Source: JBGOUV01 sp041477815 (lineage in GTDB: Bacteria > Acidobacteriota > Terriglobia > Bryobacterales > JACQDG01). From it: 5,820 nucleotides of DNA. The notes under the pieces were generated by a model that saw nothing but the letters and a program-made list of their open reading frames with translations, made no database searches and was not told the DNA's origin. Location of the stretch: assembly GCA_041477815.1 (NCBI GenBank), contig JBGOUV010000418.1, forward strand, positions 1 to 5,820, given 5' to 3'. Shown here piece after piece: positions 1 through 5,021 of the stretch. Each line of letters opens with the position of its first letter. Within the stretch, counting starts at the first letter, position 1. A program made the translations under genes and the position numbers.

Positions 1-637
1 CGTCGAGAGAGATGACGCCCACGCCCTGGGTGCGCTGCGTCCAATTGGGGTTCTCCGTCAGGAGGCGTTCGGACTCGTCGATACGGCTGGGGCACAGCGC
101 GATCACCTGCCGGACCCGCTCGAAGAGGGCGCGCGGCGGCTCCAGGGCCAGGCCTCCGATGCGGATGAAGCTGGTCATCATGCGCTGGCCGGAAGCCATC
201 TCGAAAATCTTCAGCAGTTCCTCGCGCTCGCGGAAGCAGTAGAGGAACACGCTCATGGCCCCTATGTCGATGGCATGGGTACCGAGCCAGACCAGGTGGC
301 TGTTGAGGCGGGTCAGCTCGGCCAGCAGCACCCGCATCCACTGGGCTTTGGGCGGGGGCTCCAGGCCGAGCAGCTTCTCCACGGCCAGGCAATAACAAAG
401 GTTATTGACCAGGGGGCAGAGGTAGTCCACCCGGTCGGTCAGGGTGACGACCTGGGCCCACATCTTGTTCTCGGCCGTCTTCTCGATGCCCGTGTGGAGG
501 TAGCCGACGTCGGGCTGCGCCCGGAGAACCGTCTCGCCGTCCAGTTCCAGCACCACGCGGAGCACCCCGTGCGTGGAGGGGTGCTGCGGACCCATGTTCA
601 GGATCATGGTGCGCGGGGCGGTGACGTCTGTAGCCAT
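1..637 (-). CDS. nuoD: NADH-quinone oxidoreductase subunit D (NuoD), N-terminal part, cut by the window edge
   Basis: Subunit D (49-kDa subunit) of proton-pumping complex I. With NuoB it forms the quinone-reduction site in the peripheral arm on the cytoplasmic face of the membrane. I translated the minus strand from the ATG at 637-635: 212 complete codons are present and the C-terminal half lies beyond position 1. Family hallmarks are clear: GPQHPSTHG at residues 16-24 (the His-bearing quinone-site loop), YLHTGIEKTAENK at 46-58 (49-kDa signature region), a Tyr at about residue 82 in the segment matching the quinone-contacting Tyr of the family, and SFIRIGG at 156-162. The ATG shares one base with the nuoC TGA (TGATG), so the two are probably translationally coupled. 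The ribosome binding site is weak (GCGGA about 11 nt upstream). No frameshift is seen in the visible part. Confidence 0.97.
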   Translation of the reverse strand, partial: MATDVTAPRTMILNMGPQHPSTHGVLRVVLELDGETVLRAQPDVGYLHTGIEKTAENKMWAQVVTLTDRVDYLCPLVNNLCYCLAVEKLLGLEPPPKAQWMRVLLAELTRLNSHLVWLGTHAIDIGAMSVFLYCFREREELLKIFEMASGQRMMTSFIRIGGLALEPPRALFERVRQVIALCPSRIDESERLLTENPNWTQRTQGVGVISLD

Positions 638-1074
638 CAGCGTGGTCCGCTCAGCGGATAGTCCTTTCTTAAGGGATGGCCTTCCCAGCCCTCCGGCATC
701 ATGATGCGGCGCAGGTCGGGGTGGTGGCGGAACCGGATGCCGAAGAGGTCGAATATCTCGCGCTCATACCAGTTGGCCGCGCGCCAGACGCCGGTCACCG
801 AGTCGATCTCGCTGTCCGCGCCGCCCAGCCGGGCTTTTAGGCGCAGATAGTGGTTCCGGTCGAAGGAATGCAGGTTGTAGACCACCTCGAAGCGCGGCTC
901 GGTGGGGTACCAATCGACGGCGGTAATGAAGCTGAGCCGGACGTAGCGCTGTTCTTCCTGGAGGTAGCGGCAGGCTTCGACGAGGCGCGGGGGATCGATC
1001 CAGACGATGTCCTGGCCGTGCTCGGTGCGGGCTTCGACTACCGCCGGAATGGACTGCAGTTCTGCGGTGAGCAT
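637..1074 (-). CDS. nuoC: NADH-quinone oxidoreductase subunit C (NuoC)
   Basis: Subunit C (30-kDa subunit) of complex I, a peripheral-arm scaffold next to NuoB and NuoD that carries no cofactor. The protein has 145 residues, at the short end of the family, and is not fused to NuoD. The 30-kDa signature is intact: NWYEREIFDLFGI at 101-113, HPDLRRIMMPEGWEGHPLRKDYPL at 118-141. The N-terminal half (residues 1-60) has the usual variable alpha/beta character. The ATG at 1074 lies three bases after the nuoA TAA and in the same frame (TAA-AGG-ATG). Apart from the AGG touching the start there is no spaced Shine-Dalgarno, so initiation probably depends on reinitiation after nuoA. It is second in the visible nuoA-nuoC-nuoD operon. 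The usual neighbour nuoB is absent from between A and C. Confidence 0.97.
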   Translation of the reverse strand: MLTAELQSIPAVVEARTEHGQDIVWIDPPRLVEACRYLQEEQRYVRLSFITAVDWYPTEPRFEVVYNLHSFDRNHYLRLKARLGGADSEIDSVTGVWRAANWYEREIFDLFGIRFRHHPDLRRIMMPEGWEGHPLRKDYPLSGPR

Positions 1075-1077
1075 CCT

Positions 1078-1461
1078 TTAGTGCCTGTCGCTGCGGGCCC
1101 AGTCGAGCGCGCCCTTCTTCCACAGGAAGAAGAAGCCGGCCAGAATCAACGCCATGTAGATCAGCATGCTGACGAAGCCGTACATCTTCAGATCGCGATA
1201 CACCACGGCCCAGGGGAAGAGGAAAACGATCTCCACGTCGAACAGGATGAAGATCATCGCCACCAGGTAGAACTTCACGCTGAACCGGCCGCGTGCATCG
1301 CCCACCGGCGGGATGCCGCACTCGTAGGGAGCCGACTTGGCTTGGTTGGCGACGCGGTGACCCAGGACGTAGGAGGCGGCCAGAATGCCCCCCGCGATAA
1401 GGATCGCCAGTAGTGCCTGGAGCAGGATCGGAAAGTAGATCTCAGGATAGGAGGCTGGCAC
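1078..1461 (-). CDS. nuoA: NADH-quinone oxidoreductase subunit A (NuoA)
   Basis: Subunit A (ND3 homologue), a small membrane subunit at the junction between the hydrophilic and membrane arms of complex I. The protein has 127 residues with three predicted membrane helices at about 12-34, 63-88 and 94-114. The cytoplasmic loop between helices 1 and 2 carries YECG (46-49), which includes the conserved Cys that reports the active/deactive state in mitochondrial ND3. Helix 2 carries the conserved acidic pair FDVE (74-77). The start is GTG at 1461. No ATG is available and an in-frame TAA lies 24 nt upstream. A Shine-Dalgarno-like AAGGA (minus strand, 1476-1480) lies 14 nt from the GTG, longer than usual, so the exact start is slightly uncertain. 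It is the first gene of the operon and is served by the promoter at 1489-1518. Confidence 0.96.
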   Translation of the reverse strand: MPASYPEIYFPILLQALLAILIAGGILAASYVLGHRVANQAKSAPYECGIPPVGDARGRFSVKFYLVAMIFILFDVEIVFLFPWAVVYRDLKMYGFVSMLIYMALILAGFFFLWKKGALDWARSDRH

Positions 1462-1488
1462 GACGTGAGACGGCGTCCTTTAAACTTG

Positions 1489-1518
1489 ACTATAATGGAC
1501 GGCAGAAGAAGGTGTCAA
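1489..1518 (-). promoter_or_regulatory. Predicted sigma70-type promoter for nuoA-nuoC-nuoD
   Basis: Reading the minus strand there is a perfect -35 box TTGACA (1518-1513), an 18-bp spacer and a -10 box TATAGT (1494-1489). Transcription would start near 1482, giving a leader of only about 20 nt that begins at the AAGGA ribosome binding site of nuoA. Position and orientation fit the complex I operon. The -10 region overlaps a plus-strand TATAAT, so the site may be shared with a divergent promoter for thiS. Confidence 0.65.
1491..1496 (+). promoter_or_regulatory. Possible -10 box of a divergent thiS promoter
   Basis: A perfect TATAAT on the plus strand lies 15 nt before the likely GTG start of thiS. 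No good -35 box is present 16-18 bp upstream (the sequence there is close to AGACGG) and there is no exact TGn extended -10. It overlaps the minus-strand -10 of the nuoA promoter by four bases, so it may be only the mirror image of that A/T-rich element. Confidence 0.3.
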
Positions 1519-1733
1519 CCGCGACCAGTCCGACGGAGATTCGATTGAACGGCGAAATGTATCGGACGCCGGCGGGAACGACGGTGGCGGACCTGGTGCG
1601 TCACCTGGGACTGCCGGAGGATCGCGTGGCCGTGGAACTTGACCGGCGCATCGTGCGCCGCCCCCAGTGGGCCGCCACCGGGCTCGAAACGGGGGCGTCT
1701 GTGGAAATCGTCCAGTTGGTTGGCGGCGGTTAA
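1512..1733 (+). CDS. thiS: ThiS-like sulfur carrier protein (ubiquitin fold)
   Basis: A small beta-grasp protein that carries sulfur as a C-terminal thiocarboxylate for assembly of the thiazole ring of thiamine. It is normally adenylated by ThiF and used by ThiG. The called protein has 73 residues, close to the family length of 65-70. It shows IRLNGE at 10-15 (first beta strand), TVADLV at 24-29, a VELDRRIVRRPQW strand-turn at 41-53, and the C-terminal VEIVQLVGGG with the terminal Gly-Gly that is adenylated. The start is uncertain: GTG 1512 gives the right length, but the Shine-Dalgarno-like AGAAGG runs into the start codon. An ATG at 1413 would add an unlikely tail inside nuoA, and ATG 1557 would remove strand 1. 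No thiG, thiF or other thiamine gene is in the window. A related carrier role (MoaD-like) is less likely. Confidence 0.85.
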   Translation: MSTATSPTEIRLNGEMYRTPAGTTVADLVRHLGLPEDRVAVELDRRIVRRPQWAATGLETGASVEIVQLVGGG

Positions 1734-1736
1734 GTC

Positions 1737-1758
1737 TTGTGAATTCAGCTATTTACAA
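1737..1758. repeat. Inverted repeat upstream of the merR promoter, candidate operator
   Basis: TTGTGAAT (1737-1744) and ATTTACAA (1751-1758) are inverted copies matching at 7 of 8 positions around a 6-nt centre. The repeat begins 4 nt after the thiS stop and ends 7 nt before the -35 box of the merR promoter. It is A/T-rich, unlike its surroundings. It suits a protein-binding site better than a terminator, because the stem would be weak and there is no proper T run. Confidence 0.45.
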
Positions 1759-1765
1759 AACATCA

Positions 1766-1794
1766 TTGACACGCTGCCGGGTTGGCGTTACAGT
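1766..1794 (+). promoter_or_regulatory. Predicted sigma70-type promoter for the merR-MNT-HEPN unit
   Basis: A perfect -35 box TTGACA (1766-1771), a 17-bp spacer and TACAGT (1789-1794, four of six consensus bases). Transcription would begin near 1801, about 30 nt before the merR ATG. The 17-bp spacing is normal, not the 19-20 bp stretched spacing of promoters that classical metal-responsive MerR proteins activate. This favours simple repression or constitutive use. A short dyad ACGC-N10-GCGT (1771-1788) sits inside the spacer and could be contacted by the regulator. Confidence 0.65.
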
Positions 1795-1830
1795 GCAAAT
1801 GCGGCCCAATCTGAAACGGAATCCACGCGA

Positions 1831-2358
1831 ATGTTCAAAACAAGAAAGCTCAAGGTTGCACCGCCGCCGGTGGCGGAGCAGTATTCCAGTCATGATGTAG
1901 CGCGGGTGGCGGGCGTGAGCCTGCGCCAGTTGCAGTGGTGGGATGAGCAGGGCGTCGTCTCCCCCTCCCACAGCGGGCACAAGCGGCTCTACCAGCCCGA
2001 CGAAGTCATCGAGGTGGCCGTGATCGCCGAGCTGCGCCGCAAGGGATTCTCGCTTCAGAAGATCCGTCGCGTGCTGAAATTCCTGCAGAAAGAGATGGGG
2101 AAGCGCCTGTTCGACTCGGTGCAGAACGGGGCGGAAATCCACCTGCTCACCGACGGCAAGAACATCTATCTCGAGGACAACGAGAAGCGCATCGTTAACA
2201 TTTTGAAGAACGCGCGCCAGCCTATGATCTCGGTGTGCGTGTCGGACCAGGTAAAGCGTCTGACGGCGGCGGCGACCCTGCCGCTGAAGAAACTGGGTCG
2301 CGCCGAGGCGGCGGGCGCCAGGACGGTGCGTGCCGGGGTCCGGGCCACGGCGAGCTAG
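1831..2358 (+). CDS. MerR-family transcriptional regulator with an uncharacterised C-terminal domain
   Basis: A DNA-binding regulator of 175 residues. The N-terminal winged helix (about 18-90) is a clear MerR domain: YSSHDVARVAGVS (recognition region), LRQLQWWDEQGVVSP, KRLYQPDEV, and ELRRKGFSLQKIRRVLKFL leading into the dimerisation helix. The C-terminal part (about 98-144, including LLTDGKNIYLEDNEKRIVNIL and RQPMISVCVSDQV) is not the metal-binding loop of MerR/CueR. It has a single Cys (C136) and looks like a small folded domain of unknown ligand. The tail after 145 is basic and Ala-rich. I chose ATG 1831 because it places the HTH near the N-terminus and follows a good promoter; the ribosome binding site is weak (GGA about 10 nt upstream). 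Longer in-frame starts overlap thiS and the promoter. It ends one base before the MNT gene, suggesting co-transcription and control of that pair. The target is inferred from position only. Confidence 0.88.
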   Translation: MFKTRKLKVAPPPVAEQYSSHDVARVAGVSLRQLQWWDEQGVVSPSHSGHKRLYQPDEVIEVAVIAELRRKGFSLQKIRRVLKFLQKEMGKRLFDSVQNGAEIHLLTDGKNIYLEDNEKRIVNILKNARQPMISVCVSDQVKRLTAAATLPLKKLGRAEAAGARTVRAGVRATAS

Positions 2359-2359
2359 T

Positions 2360-2641
2360 GTGAGCGAGGACCTGGAGCGCGCCATCCATATCGCGGCGGA
2401 GGTATTGAAGGCCGAAGGGGCGCGCGAAGTGTACTTGTTCGGATCCTTGGCCAAGGGCAGGGAACGGCCGGAATCGGACATTGACCTGGCGGTGTCGGGG
2501 TTGCCGGAGCGGAAGTTCTTCCATGCAATGGCTTGCGCGCATCGCGCAATCGGACGCCCCTTGGACTTAATCGACCTCGACGAGAACACGCCTTTCGTCC
2601 AGTTTCTGCGCGACCACGGCGGCCTGCAGCTTGTTGGATAG
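2360..2641 (+). CDS. Minimal nucleotidyltransferase (MNT domain), probable antitoxin of a HEPN/MNT pair
   Basis: A 93-residue polymerase-beta-like nucleotidyltransferase of the MntA type. In characterised HEPN/MNT modules this enzyme uses ATP to add AMP units to a Tyr of the HEPN toxin and so neutralises it. The catalytic signature is complete: LFGSLAKGRERPESDIDL at residues 26-43, with Gly28-Ser29, Lys32-Gly33 and the metal-binding pair Asp40/Asp42. A third acidic residue is probably Asp69 in RPLDLIDLD. The length matches stand-alone MNT proteins. GTG 2360, one base after the merR stop, is preferred; the ATG at 2330 would add ten residues inside merR. The ribosome binding site is poor, consistent with coupling to merR. 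It overlaps the next gene by 11 nt. Partner identity follows from adjacency and family knowledge. The RNA or protein substrate is not visible. Confidence 0.88.
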   Translation: MSEDLERAIHIAAEVLKAEGAREVYLFGSLAKGRERPESDIDLAVSGLPERKFFHAMACAHRAIGRPLDLIDLDENTPFVQFLRDHGGLQLVG

Positions 2642-3089
2642 CACTAAGGGCGAGATAGTCGCTGAACTGGCGCTCCTGAACCGCTTACTGGAGTCGTTTG
2701 ACTCACTGTTGACTAAGGTGAGGACTGCCGAGCCTGACTTGGTGGAGACCGCGGCCCTGGGAGCGATCCTGCAGTCGTTCTACAACGGGGCCGAGAACAT
2801 ATTCAAGCGCATCGCTCTGGACATAGACGGGAGTTTGCCAATCGGCGGAGCTTGGCACAGCGACCTCCTGGACTGCATGGCCCAGCCGACTCGACAAAGG
2901 CCCGCTGTGATTACAACAGCGTTGCAAGACCGTTTGTGGGACTACCTGGAATTCCGTCACGTGTTTCGTTCGGTGTACGGCTACCTTCTACGGTGGGAGA
3001 AGATGGCATCCCTGGTCTTCGGGTGTGGGGAGACCCTCCGGCAACTGGAGACGGAGTTGAACGCCTTCTTGGCGCAGGCCGGGGATTAG
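2631..3089 (+). CDS. HEPN (HepT-like) protein, probable toxin partner of the MNT protein
   Basis: A 152-residue mostly helical protein resembling the HepT-like HEPN family. Active members are RNases that cleave RNA or tRNA through an RX4-6H motif. The key region is LWDYLEFRHVFRSVYGYLL (102-120). Here the motif reads Arg109-X4-Ser114-X-Tyr116, where active HepT proteins have R-X4-H-X-Y. The catalytic His is replaced by Ser, while the Tyr that MntA modifies in a studied system is retained. No other His follows at a suitable distance. An N-terminal long helix (6-36) and FYNGAENIFKRIA (50-62) match the family's first helices. The start is TTG at 2631 (or TTG 2634), inside the end of the MNT gene; no ATG/GTG is available in-frame nearby. 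Codon use is less G/C-biased than in lolA or pilC, hinting at horizontal origin. Activity is uncertain; it could be a weakened toxin or a non-RNase HEPN. Confidence 0.8.
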   Translation: MLDSTKGEIVAELALLNRLLESFDSLLTKVRTAEPDLVETAALGAILQSFYNGAENIFKRIALDIDGSLPIGGAWHSDLLDCMAQPTRQRPAVITTALQDRLWDYLEFRHVFRSVYGYLLRWEKMASLVFGCGETLRQLETELNAFLAQAGD

Positions 3090-3113
3090 CGGCTGGATGC
3101 TACCCTGGGCAGG

Positions 3114-3725
3114 ATGGGTCGTTTTGCCGTAATCCTCTGCGTAGCCTGGGCCGCGGCGGCGCAGCCGGTCACTCGTGCCATCGAGGACCACTACAACCGG
3201 CTCCGCACCCTCCAGGTCCAGTTCGAGGAGAAGGTCTCCTACGGTGGGCGCCTCCGGCGCGAGGAGCGCGGGACGCTGTACCTGCTGCGACCCGGCAGGA
3301 TGCGCTGGGAGTACACCAATCCGGCCGGGAAGCTGTTCGTCGCCGACGGCAAGATGTTCTACCTCTACAGCCCCCACTCCAACCAGGTGCAGCGCATCAA
3401 GCCCAAGGAGGCGGCCGACTGGCGCGCCCCGCTGGCGTTTCTCTTGGGGCGGCTGGATTTCTCTAAGGAGTTTGGTCCCATCACCAGCCGCTCCACAGCC
3501 GATGCCATTGAGCTGGTGGCGGCGCCGCGCAGCGACCGCGAGCCCTTCACCCAGGTCGTCTTCCAGGTTGCCGCGAAGACGTTCGAGATTCGCCGCATTC
3601 TGGTTACCGGGCACGACGGGATGGTGACGGAGTTTGGGTTTGGCGCCGAGCAGGTCAATGCGCCGCTACCGGCGAACCTGTTCCGTTTCGAGCCGCCGCC
3701 GGGGGCGGAGGTGGTCGCGCCTTGA
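3114..3725 (+). CDS. lolA: LolA-family outer-membrane lipoprotein carrier protein
   Basis: A periplasmic chaperone that takes lipoproteins from the inner-membrane LolCDE transporter and delivers them to the outer membrane. The precursor has 203 residues. A signal peptide covers about residues 1-16, with hydrophobic FAVILCVAWAAAA and a likely cut after A16. The mature part opens with the amphipathic helix found in LolA, followed by the half-barrel strands; FEEKVSYGGRLRREERGTLYL (37-57) and LLRPGRMRWEYTNP (57-70) then LFVADGKMFYLYSP (74-87) are typical. The C10 in the signal is not in a lipobox. The ATG at 3114 is the only in-frame start near the signal peptide. It lies 24 nt after the HEPN stop with a weak GGG/AGG ribosome binding site, so read-through from the upstream operon is possible. 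I see no separate promoter. No lolB or ftsK neighbour is present. Confidence 0.9.
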   Translation: MGRFAVILCVAWAAAAQPVTRAIEDHYNRLRTLQVQFEEKVSYGGRLRREERGTLYLLRPGRMRWEYTNPAGKLFVADGKMFYLYSPHSNQVQRIKPKEAADWRAPLAFLLGRLDFSKEFGPITSRSTADAIELVAAPRSDREPFTQVVFQVAAKTFEIRRILVTGHDGMVTEFGFGAEQVNAPLPANLFRFEPPPGAEVVAP

Positions 3726-3759
3726 AAGTCGTCTCCACGGCTAGCCTAACGGGCGCGTC

Positions 3760-3771
3760 TTCTGATCAGAA
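3760..3771. repeat. 12-bp perfect palindrome directly at the pilC start
   Basis: TTCTGATCAGAA occupies the site where a Shine-Dalgarno would be expected and includes the A of the pilC ATG. It could be a protein-binding half-site pair or a small RNA hairpin affecting translation, or be chance. No Shine-Dalgarno is seen for pilC. Confidence 0.3.
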
Positions 3772-4976
3772 TGGCTGAGTTTGTTCTCAAGTACTCCGAC
3801 GCGCAGGGACAGGTGCACCAGCAGGTGGAAAACGCGGTCTCCGAGATGGAGCTGCGCGACCGTTACGCCCAGAAGGGCTTCCTGGTCTACTCGATCAAGC
3901 CCCGGGGCGGCGCGGTTGGCGGTATCCAGCAGCGCTTCACCCGGGCCAAGAAGCTCAACCTCGGCCAGTTCCTGGTCTTCAACCAGCAGTTTATGACCCT
4001 GATTCGGGCCGGGCTGCCGATCATGAAGTCCCTGGATCTGCTGGCCGGAACCAACCCGAAACTGGCCGAGTACATCCGCCGCGCGCACGACGACATCAAG
4101 GCCGGCGCGCTGCTGTCGGATGCTTTCCGGGCCCAGGAGGTGTTTCCGTCCATCTACACCACCTCCATCATGGCCGGCGAGAAGAGCGGCAGCCTGGTGG
4201 AGGTGATCGATCGCTACGTCACCTACCAGAAGCTGGCGCTGGCGGTGAGAAAGAAGATTATTGTATCGCTGATCTACCCCTCCATTCTGGTTCTCCTGGT
4301 CATCGGGCTGATCATCTTTCTGATTACCTACGTGGTGCCCAACTTCGCCGAGCTCTACGCCAGCATGCAGGCGGAGCTGCCGCCGCTGACCCAGGCCCTG
4401 ATCTTCATCGGGACGGCGACCAAGAACTATCTGCTGGTAGGCGTGGCGGCAGCGGCTCTGGCGAGCTTTCTGTTCTCGATGTGGATCAAAGGCGAGCGCG
4501 CCCAAAAGCAGATGGATCGCCTCAAGCTCCACGTGCCCATCTTCGGGGCCATTTGGATCAAGTACCAGGTGGCGCAGTTCGCACGGGTTCTCAGCACGCT
4601 GCTGGTGGGCGGCATCCCGCTGCTGCAGGCGCTCGATACCGCCGGAGATTCGCTGGGGAGCCGCCTGTTGCGGAGCGCCATCGCCTCGGCCGGCAAGATG
4701 GTGCGGGAGGGCCGTCCGCTCTCGACCGGCCTGGAGCAGACCAAGGTCGTCCCCCAGCTCGCCATCGAGATGATCGAGGTGGGCGAATCGACCGGCGCCC
4801 TGCCGGCCATGCTCAACAGCGTCGCCGAGTTCTTCGAAGAGGACGTGAACACCCGCATGCAGGCGGCGCTTTCGCTGATCGAGCCGCTGATCATGCTCGT
4901 CATGGGCGCGTTCGTCGCCTTCGTCCTGGTGTCGCTCTACCTGCCGATCTTCAGCCTGGCCGAGAAGATTCACTGA
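3771..4976 (+). CDS. pilC: Type IV pilus / type II secretion inner-membrane platform protein (PilC/GspF family)
   Basis: A polytopic inner-membrane platform protein on which the PilB/PilT or GspE ATPase acts to assemble or retract the pilus fibre. The protein has 401 residues, the normal family length. It contains the two repeated T2SSF domains, at about 65-190 and 266-390. The repeat is visible as FNQQFMTLIRAGLPIMKSLD (70-89) against FARVLSTLLVGGIPLLQALD (270-289), and as AGEKSGSL (135-142) against VGESTGALP (337-345). Three membrane helices are seen at about 164-190, 209-237 and 369-396. The N-terminal beta region (1-45, starting MAEFVLKYSDAQGQ) confirms the ATG at 3771, although no Shine-Dalgarno precedes it. 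It lies 45 nt after lolA and 45 nt before the PDZ gene, same strand. The ATPase, pilin and peptidase genes usually found nearby are absent from the window. Confidence 0.95.
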   Translation: MAEFVLKYSDAQGQVHQQVENAVSEMELRDRYAQKGFLVYSIKPRGGAVGGIQQRFTRAKKLNLGQFLVFNQQFMTLIRAGLPIMKSLDLLAGTNPKLAEYIRRAHDDIKAGALLSDAFRAQEVFPSIYTTSIMAGEKSGSLVEVIDRYVTYQKLALAVRKKIIVSLIYPSILVLLVIGLIIFLITYVVPNFAELYASMQAELPPLTQALIFIGTATKNYLLVGVAAAALASFLFSMWIKGERAQKQMDRLKLHVPIFGAIWIKYQVAQFARVLSTLLVGGIPLLQALDTAGDSLGSRLLRSAIASAGKMVREGRPLSTGLEQTKVVPQLAIEMIEVGESTGALPAMLNSVAEFFEEDVNTRMQAALSLIEPLIMLVMGAFVAFVLVSLYLPIFSLAEKIH

Positions 4977-5007
4977 AACAATTGCCCACTTTCCCTCACT
5001 AGGAGAC

Positions 5008-5013
5008 AGGAGG
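5008..5013 (+). promoter_or_regulatory. Strong Shine-Dalgarno of the PDZ gene
   Basis: AGGAGG, continuing as GTGA, lies 8 nt before the ATG at 5022. This is an almost full match to the 16S rRNA 3' end and by far the strongest ribosome binding site in the window. It fixes the start of the PDZ protein and suggests high translation. Confidence 0.85.
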
Positions 5014-5021
5014 GTGAGATC

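Noticed and set aside
275..661. Plus-strand open frames across the nuo genes
   Set aside because: They are shadows of nuoD and nuoC, whose minus-strand translations carry complete family signatures.
1753..2589. A 278-codon open frame on the minus strand
   Set aside because: It is antisense to merR and the MNT gene, has no recognisable domain, and runs over the promoter region. It is explained by codon bias of the real genes.
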